From Armatimonadota bacterium (lineage in GTDB: Bacteria; Armatimonadota; Fimbriimonadia; Fimbriimonadales; Fimbriimonadaceae), in NCBI GenBank assembly GCA_018268375.1, contig JAFDWS010000009.1, positions 80,923 to 144,922 of the forward strand: a stretch of DNA of 64,000 nt, in the 5' to 3' direction. The notes under the pieces are model-generated. The model did no database searches and was not told where the DNA came from. It saw nothing but the letters and a program-made list of their open reading frames with translations. Of this stretch, positions 60,331 to 64,000 are shown one piece after another; position 1 is the stretch's first letter, and every line of letters starts with the position of its first letter. A program made the translations under genes and the position numbers.

Positions 60331-63300
60331 CTAGCCTGAAACGGTGACGTTGCCTGTCCTTTGCAACTTACGCCAGCCCTGCCGGGCTCCCGTCACCGCA
60401 AACCAGATCGTCTTGAGCATGACGATGTACATGAGCTGCCGATAAGCAAAGCGTTGGAGGAACAGCCATACGAGGGGTGTCGGCCGCACTTTGTCCAAGC
60501 GATAAGCGACGATGCCGGCCAACAACTCCACTGTGAAGAAGGCGGAATAGAGCAGAACCATGGTGTGGAGCGACTGGATGGCCGCCGAATTCGAGACTTC
60601 GGCGGAGTGAGGCTGCAGCGCCGCCATCAAGACGAAGACTGCTGAGACCAGGATCTGGAGGTCGACGAACGGACCGAGGACCTGGAAGGCGACTTGGAAC
60701 AGCCACAGGCTCGGCAGGGCGAACCACCCAAACCAGCCGTGACGGCCAAGGGCACGGCGGTGTTTCCACATGCACTGGAATGTTCCGAACGCCCATCGGA
60801 AGCGTTGTCGTGTGAGCGCCCTCCAACTCTCGGGGGCTTCTGTGTATGCCCGGGCCATGGGCTCGGTCTCGATCCGGTAGCCGGCCTCGTGCACCGCCCA
60901 GGTCAAGTCCATGTCCTCGGCTAACGTTTCCCCCGGGAAGCCACCGAGTTTCTCAAGGAGGTCCTTTCTCCACATCCCGACAGCGCCAGGCACGACCGTG
61001 ACCGCGTCCAAGAAAGCGTAAGCGCGACGGTCGATGTTCTGGCTTGTTCTGTACTCGACGCTTTGCCACGCGGTGAGGACGTTCTTGATGTTGCCGACCT
61101 CGACGCTTCCCGCAACGGCACCAATCCGCTCGTCGCCAAAGTGCCTCGCCAAGAAGCCGATGGCACGGGAATCGAGCACGGTGTCTGCATCGATGGTGAG
61201 GAGGAGCTCCGACTGAGCGGTTGCTATGGCCTGATTCAGCGCCGACGCCTTTCCGCCGTTCGCCTTCTGGATCAGCCTGACCCTTGTGTCCTGCGAAAAC
61301 GCTTGACGAAGCACGTCGGCCGTCCCATCCTGAGAGCCATCATCAATCACGATCACCTCAGTGACCGGATAGTCCGAACGAAGGACGCTGGCCACCGTCT
61401 TCTCGATGGTCTTTTCTTCGTTGTAGGCGGCAATGAGGACACCGACCGAAGGAGTTCCAACGGCGAAGTCGCCCCTCTTGCGCCGGGCATTGTGGAAGAG
61501 CGCAAGCGGAACCACGATCAGGATGCGTCCAAGCCCAAGTGCGATGGCGCAGAGAAACCCGGTGTTGAGGGCGACCTGCCCCCAGTGGAGGACAGTGAAG
61601 ACGGTGCGGTCTGCGGCGATGAGGTCGCTGTCTCGGGCCGGCAGCGACGGCATCACTTGATCGCGCGTTCGGCCAAGCAGGTCGGCGATGGTCGTGAACT
61701 GATAGCCCCGGGCCTTGAGCGCAGGAATCAGCAGGTCGAGGGCTGCGACTGTCTGCGATCGGTCGCCTCCCGCATCGTGCAGCAGGATGATGTTTCCTTC
61801 CTCACCGGTTCGTTTGCGCCTTGCAAGGTCGTCAAGCACAAGGCGGCTGATGTCCTGGGCTGACCGTCGTCTCCCGCCCCCAGGGGCCAGGCTGTCCCAG
61901 TCGTTCGGATCCACGTTCTCGCCAACGGTCGTGAGGTCGAGTTTCTCGGCGAGCTCCACCGGTCGCATTTCGATCGAGCTAGTCGGTTGGCTGTCGGCGT
62001 TGTAAGGGGGTCTGAAGAGAACGGTCGAGCGCCCTAGGGTGGCTTCGATGACACGCTGGGTGGCAACGATCTCCAAGTTCGCGCGCTGGGGCGAGACGGC
62101 ACCAAGATCCGGATGGAGGAACGAGTGATTGCCGATCTCATGCCCTTCACGGTATGCCCGCTGAACTAGATTAGGCCAAGATTCAACATTGTTACCTATA
62201 CAAAAGAATGCCGCCGGCACTCCGTATTGGTGAAGCTTGTCGAGAATCTGGGGTGTCCACGTAGGGTCTGGCCCGTCGTCGAAAGTCAGCACGAGCTTCC
62301 CGGGTTTGTAGCCCTGCTTTCGAACCACATAGGGAGTGGCGTAGCGTTTGTAGACCACCTCATCGATAAAGCCGGAAGTCTCGTCGCTTGTGACTTGCCG
62401 TTCGCCCTCTTCTGGGCGGCTGACAACCTTCAAGACCTCGCCCTTTCCCTCATAGTCGACTTCGAAGGGGAAGTGGAATCGGTCCAGAGAACTGGGGTTG
62501 ACCGGGTCTTCCAGTTTTCGCCTGTCAAGGAAAGTCCACACCGAAGGATCCTCGGTGCCAAGTGTCCAGAGGGCCGCGCCGCGAATTCCGCGCTGTTGCC
62601 CAAGCTTCCAGAGGTTGGCGACGCTTGGACCATCGAGCAGCCAGACCGTGTGCCGCGAACCGTCCGTCTCCTCGTATGTGAACGTTGAGTTCATGGACTC
62701 CGGGTCAAACCGAATGACATCGGCTGCCTTCTCGGTGTCGCGGAAGCCGGCAGCAAGCGCCATGGCTTCCTGAAACGCGACCGCGTTCGCTCGGGAGCCC
62801 CCCTTCGTCCAGTCGTAGCCATAGCTGCCGAGTCCGAGGATCACCTTTTCTTCCGGAACCTTCTGCAGAGCGGACTCCAGGACACCGTCGACCCAGTCCA
62901 AGGAAGCGATCGGGCCCGGCGCACTGGAATCCTCGTGCTCGTCGTAAGCCATGAGGACGAGATAGTCCAACTCCTCCGCCCAAGATGCGACGAGAGATGG
63001 CGGCGTGTCAGCTTGGATCGCGGCAGACAACTCAAGGCCCTGAGCATGAAATGCTGTCTTGGCCTCCTCGAGAAAAGCTTGGTATCGAGGACCGTCTGAA
63101 TCGGGCAGTTCTTCAAAGTCGAAATTGATGCCACTGAATTCGTTTTGCTTGCACCAGGCGGTAAGAGAATCGATGACCCGCTTGCCGATTTCCGGGTTTT
63201 GAAGGAGACTGTGGACGCGTTGAGGCGAGAAGACAGCTTCCTTCGCGTTGGACAGCACGGGCACGATGCGCAGGCCCGCCTCGCGGGCAATGGCCAGCAT

Positions 63301-63756
63301 CTTCTGCTGACCCGGATCTTGGCCGGGATCGAACTCGGAAAAGTCCACGGCTGTCCCGGTGTCGTTCAGGGTCAGCCAGACCGGAGCCAGATGGGTCAGG
63401 GAGTCTGCGTGGGCGCGGAGGGAAGCCAAGGCCGTGTCCTCCCACGGCGCGAAATAGGCCAGGACGATCCGGCCCTCCGATCGCAAAGGCGCAGTATGGC
63501 GTGGGCCGAGTCGCTTGCCGATCTCTGCCTTGAGTTGAGCCAGCTGGTGGTCGGCCTTTCGGCGGTCAAGGCTCAGGAGAAAGCGGTTGATTTGAGTAGC
63601 CGAGCGTTGCGGCTGCAAGGTGTCGCGGGCGACGAGGCTGACTGAGAAGAGGCCAAGCAGGCCGCTGGCCAGGAACCCCGTCGCGACGAGGGTTCCTCTG
63701 ACCCATTTTGCCCTCCGCCCTCGCGGATCATGAAAGACATGGTCTCCCACTTGCAC
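60331..63756 (-). CDS. Trimodular GH18 / polysaccharide deacetylase (CE4) / GT2 protein
   Basis: The 1141 residues fuse three enzymes. After a membrane helix (about 21-43) comes a GH18 domain (about 95-420) with SGINFDFEE at 208-216, supplying Asp213 and Glu215. A NodB-type deacetylase (about 485-700) follows with TFDDGPD at 491-497, HSFLH at 544-548 and FRPPY. After two membrane helices comes a processive GT2 domain (about 768-1000) with DAD (856-858), ED (947-948) and QRFRW at 984-988, plus C-terminal helices. It probably makes, trims and deacetylates a GlcNAc polymer. The start is GTG 63756; GTG 63750 has better Shine-Dalgarno spacing. Confidence 0.9.
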   Translation of the reverse strand: MQVGDHVFHDPRGRRAKWVRGTLVATGFLASGLLGLFSVSLVARDTLQPQRSATQINRFLLSLDRRKADHQLAQLKAEIGKRLGPRHTAPLRSEGRIVLAYFAPWEDTALASLRAHADSLTHLAPVWLTLNDTGTAVDFSEFDPGQDPGQQKMLAIAREAGLRIVPVLSNAKEAVFSPQRVHSLLQNPEIGKRVIDSLTAWCKQNEFSGINFDFEELPDSDGPRYQAFLEEAKTAFHAQGLELSAAIQADTPPSLVASWAEELDYLVLMAYDEHEDSSAPGPIASLDWVDGVLESALQKVPEEKVILGLGSYGYDWTKGGSRANAVAFQEAMALAAGFRDTEKAADVIRFDPESMNSTFTYEETDGSRHTVWLLDGPSVANLWKLGQQRGIRGAALWTLGTEDPSVWTFLDRRKLEDPVNPSSLDRFHFPFEVDYEGKGEVLKVVSRPEEGERQVTSDETSGFIDEVVYKRYATPYVVRKQGYKPGKLVLTFDDGPDPTWTPQILDKLHQYGVPAAFFCIGNNVESWPNLVQRAYREGHEIGNHSFLHPDLGAVSPQRANLEIVATQRVIEATLGRSTVLFRPPYNADSQPTSSIEMRPVELAEKLDLTTVGENVDPNDWDSLAPGGGRRRSAQDISRLVLDDLARRKRTGEEGNIILLHDAGGDRSQTVAALDLLIPALKARGYQFTTIADLLGRTRDQVMPSLPARDSDLIAADRTVFTVLHWGQVALNTGFLCAIALGLGRILIVVPLALFHNARRKRGDFAVGTPSVGVLIAAYNEEKTIEKTVASVLRSDYPVTEVIVIDDGSQDGTADVLRQAFSQDTRVRLIQKANGGKASALNQAIATAQSELLLTIDADTVLDSRAIGFLARHFGDERIGAVAGSVEVGNIKNVLTAWQSVEYRTSQNIDRRAYAFLDAVTVVPGAVGMWRKDLLEKLGGFPGETLAEDMDLTWAVHEAGYRIETEPMARAYTEAPESWRALTRQRFRWAFGTFQCMWKHRRALGRHGWFGWFALPSLWLFQVAFQVLGPFVDLQILVSAVFVLMAALQPHSAEVSNSAAIQSLHTMVLLYSAFFTVELLAGIVAYRLDKVRPTPLVWLFLQRFAYRQLMYIVMLKTIWFAVTGARQGWRKLQRTGNVTVSG

Positions 63757-63839
63757 CCTTCAATTTGATTTTGAGCTTGTCTGTGCCCATGGTGGGCCTT
63801 AGAGAACGCAAAACAGGATTTCCGGCGGCGAAAACGCAA

Positions 63840-63866
63840 AACGCCCCCGACAAAGTCGAGGGCGTT
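63840..63866 (-). terminator. Terminator downstream of the 16S rRNA gene
   Basis: A 12-bp stem (63840-63851 with 63855-63866, one mismatch) with an AAA/TTT loop is followed on the minus strand by a T-rich stretch (TTTGCGTTTTCG). It lies about 80 bp past the 16S 3' end, consistent with a transcript that ends after 16S. Confidence 0.65.
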
Positions 63867-63946
63867 CCTGAAAGTTCCATGGTGAGGACACAACGACCGA
63901 CCTGAGTTTGTCGGCTTTCCCCAGTGGGGTGCCGAGTGCAGACTCT

Positions 63947-64000
63947 TAAGGAGGTGATCCACCCACACCTTCCGGTACGGGTACCTTGTTACGACTTAGT
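63947..64000 (-). rRNA. rrs: 16S ribosomal RNA, 3' end (continues beyond the window)
   Basis: On the minus strand the sequence reads AAGTCGTAACAAGGTACCCG...GGATCACCTCCTTA, the conserved 3' end of bacterial 16S rRNA. It includes helix 45 and an intact anti-Shine-Dalgarno CCTCC. The gene is transcribed leftward. No spacer tRNA, 23S or 5S follows. Confidence 0.97.

Overview
The window is a compact, GC-rich bacterial chromosome segment with about 65 protein genes, one tRNA gene and the 3' end of a 16S rRNA gene. Lipid A and heptose genes (lpxK, lpxL-like, two GT9 transferases, an rfaE2-like nucleotidyltransferase), an MlaE permease and beta-barrel-like proteins indicate a cell with an outer membrane. 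Planctomycete-type PSD1/DUF1501 proteins, a GH109-like oxidoreductase, a PEP-CTERM protein and tandem PilC-like genes fit an Armatimonadota (Fimbriimonadia-like) bacterium. That placement is inferred from gene content only. No IS elements, phage genes, CRISPR arrays or integrases were seen.

Layout. 1-5.0 kb (minus strand): an operon accB-like, prepilin-like, accC, nusB, rarA, then two small genes. 5.4-7.4 kb (plus): a CheC-like, CheD-like, HDOD signalling operon. 7.4-13.8 kb: phzF-like, an M48 peptidase, a lipoprotein, asnS, mlaE, gpsA, a membrane protein and folK. 13.8-17.5 kb: two tandem PilC/GspF genes and a J-domain membrane protein. 17.5-24.5 kb: purM, tRNA-Lys, a GH109-like protein, a two-RCK potassium channel, a glycine-rich membrane protein and a half-length uvrA. 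24.5-30.2 kb: secreted proteins, rnhB, yraN, GGDEF, FHA, thiamine pyrophosphokinase, dnaA. 30.2-37.1 kb: a glycosyltransferase, hflX, prmC-def-fmt and a J-like/propeller protein. 37.0-41.2 kb (minus): the lipopolysaccharide operon. 41.2-49.2 kb: pnuC, mtaB and the PSD1/DUF1501/outer-membrane operon. 49.2-60.3 kb: dapB, an FAD oxidoreductase, a succinate dehydrogenase flavoprotein and many envelope proteins. 60.3-63.8 kb: a GH18-CE4-GT2 fusion. 63.9 kb to the edge: 16S rRNA on the minus strand with no 23S beside it.

Several genes keep their fold signature but lack a catalytic residue or half the protein. The AccB-like protein has Gly where the biotinylated Lys should be. The CheD-like protein has Ser for the catalytic Cys, and its CheC-like partner lacks the usual Asn. 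UvrA stops exactly after its first ATPase half. A Doc-like protein lacks the Fic His.

Gene control also looks distinctive. At least twelve genes have a TANNNT -10 element 6-7 bp before the start codon and no Shine-Dalgarno sequence, as expected for leaderless mRNAs. Other genes do have Shine-Dalgarno sequences and the 16S end carries an intact CCTCC. Convergent genes repeatedly share a 4-bp stop overlap, leaving no room for terminators between them.
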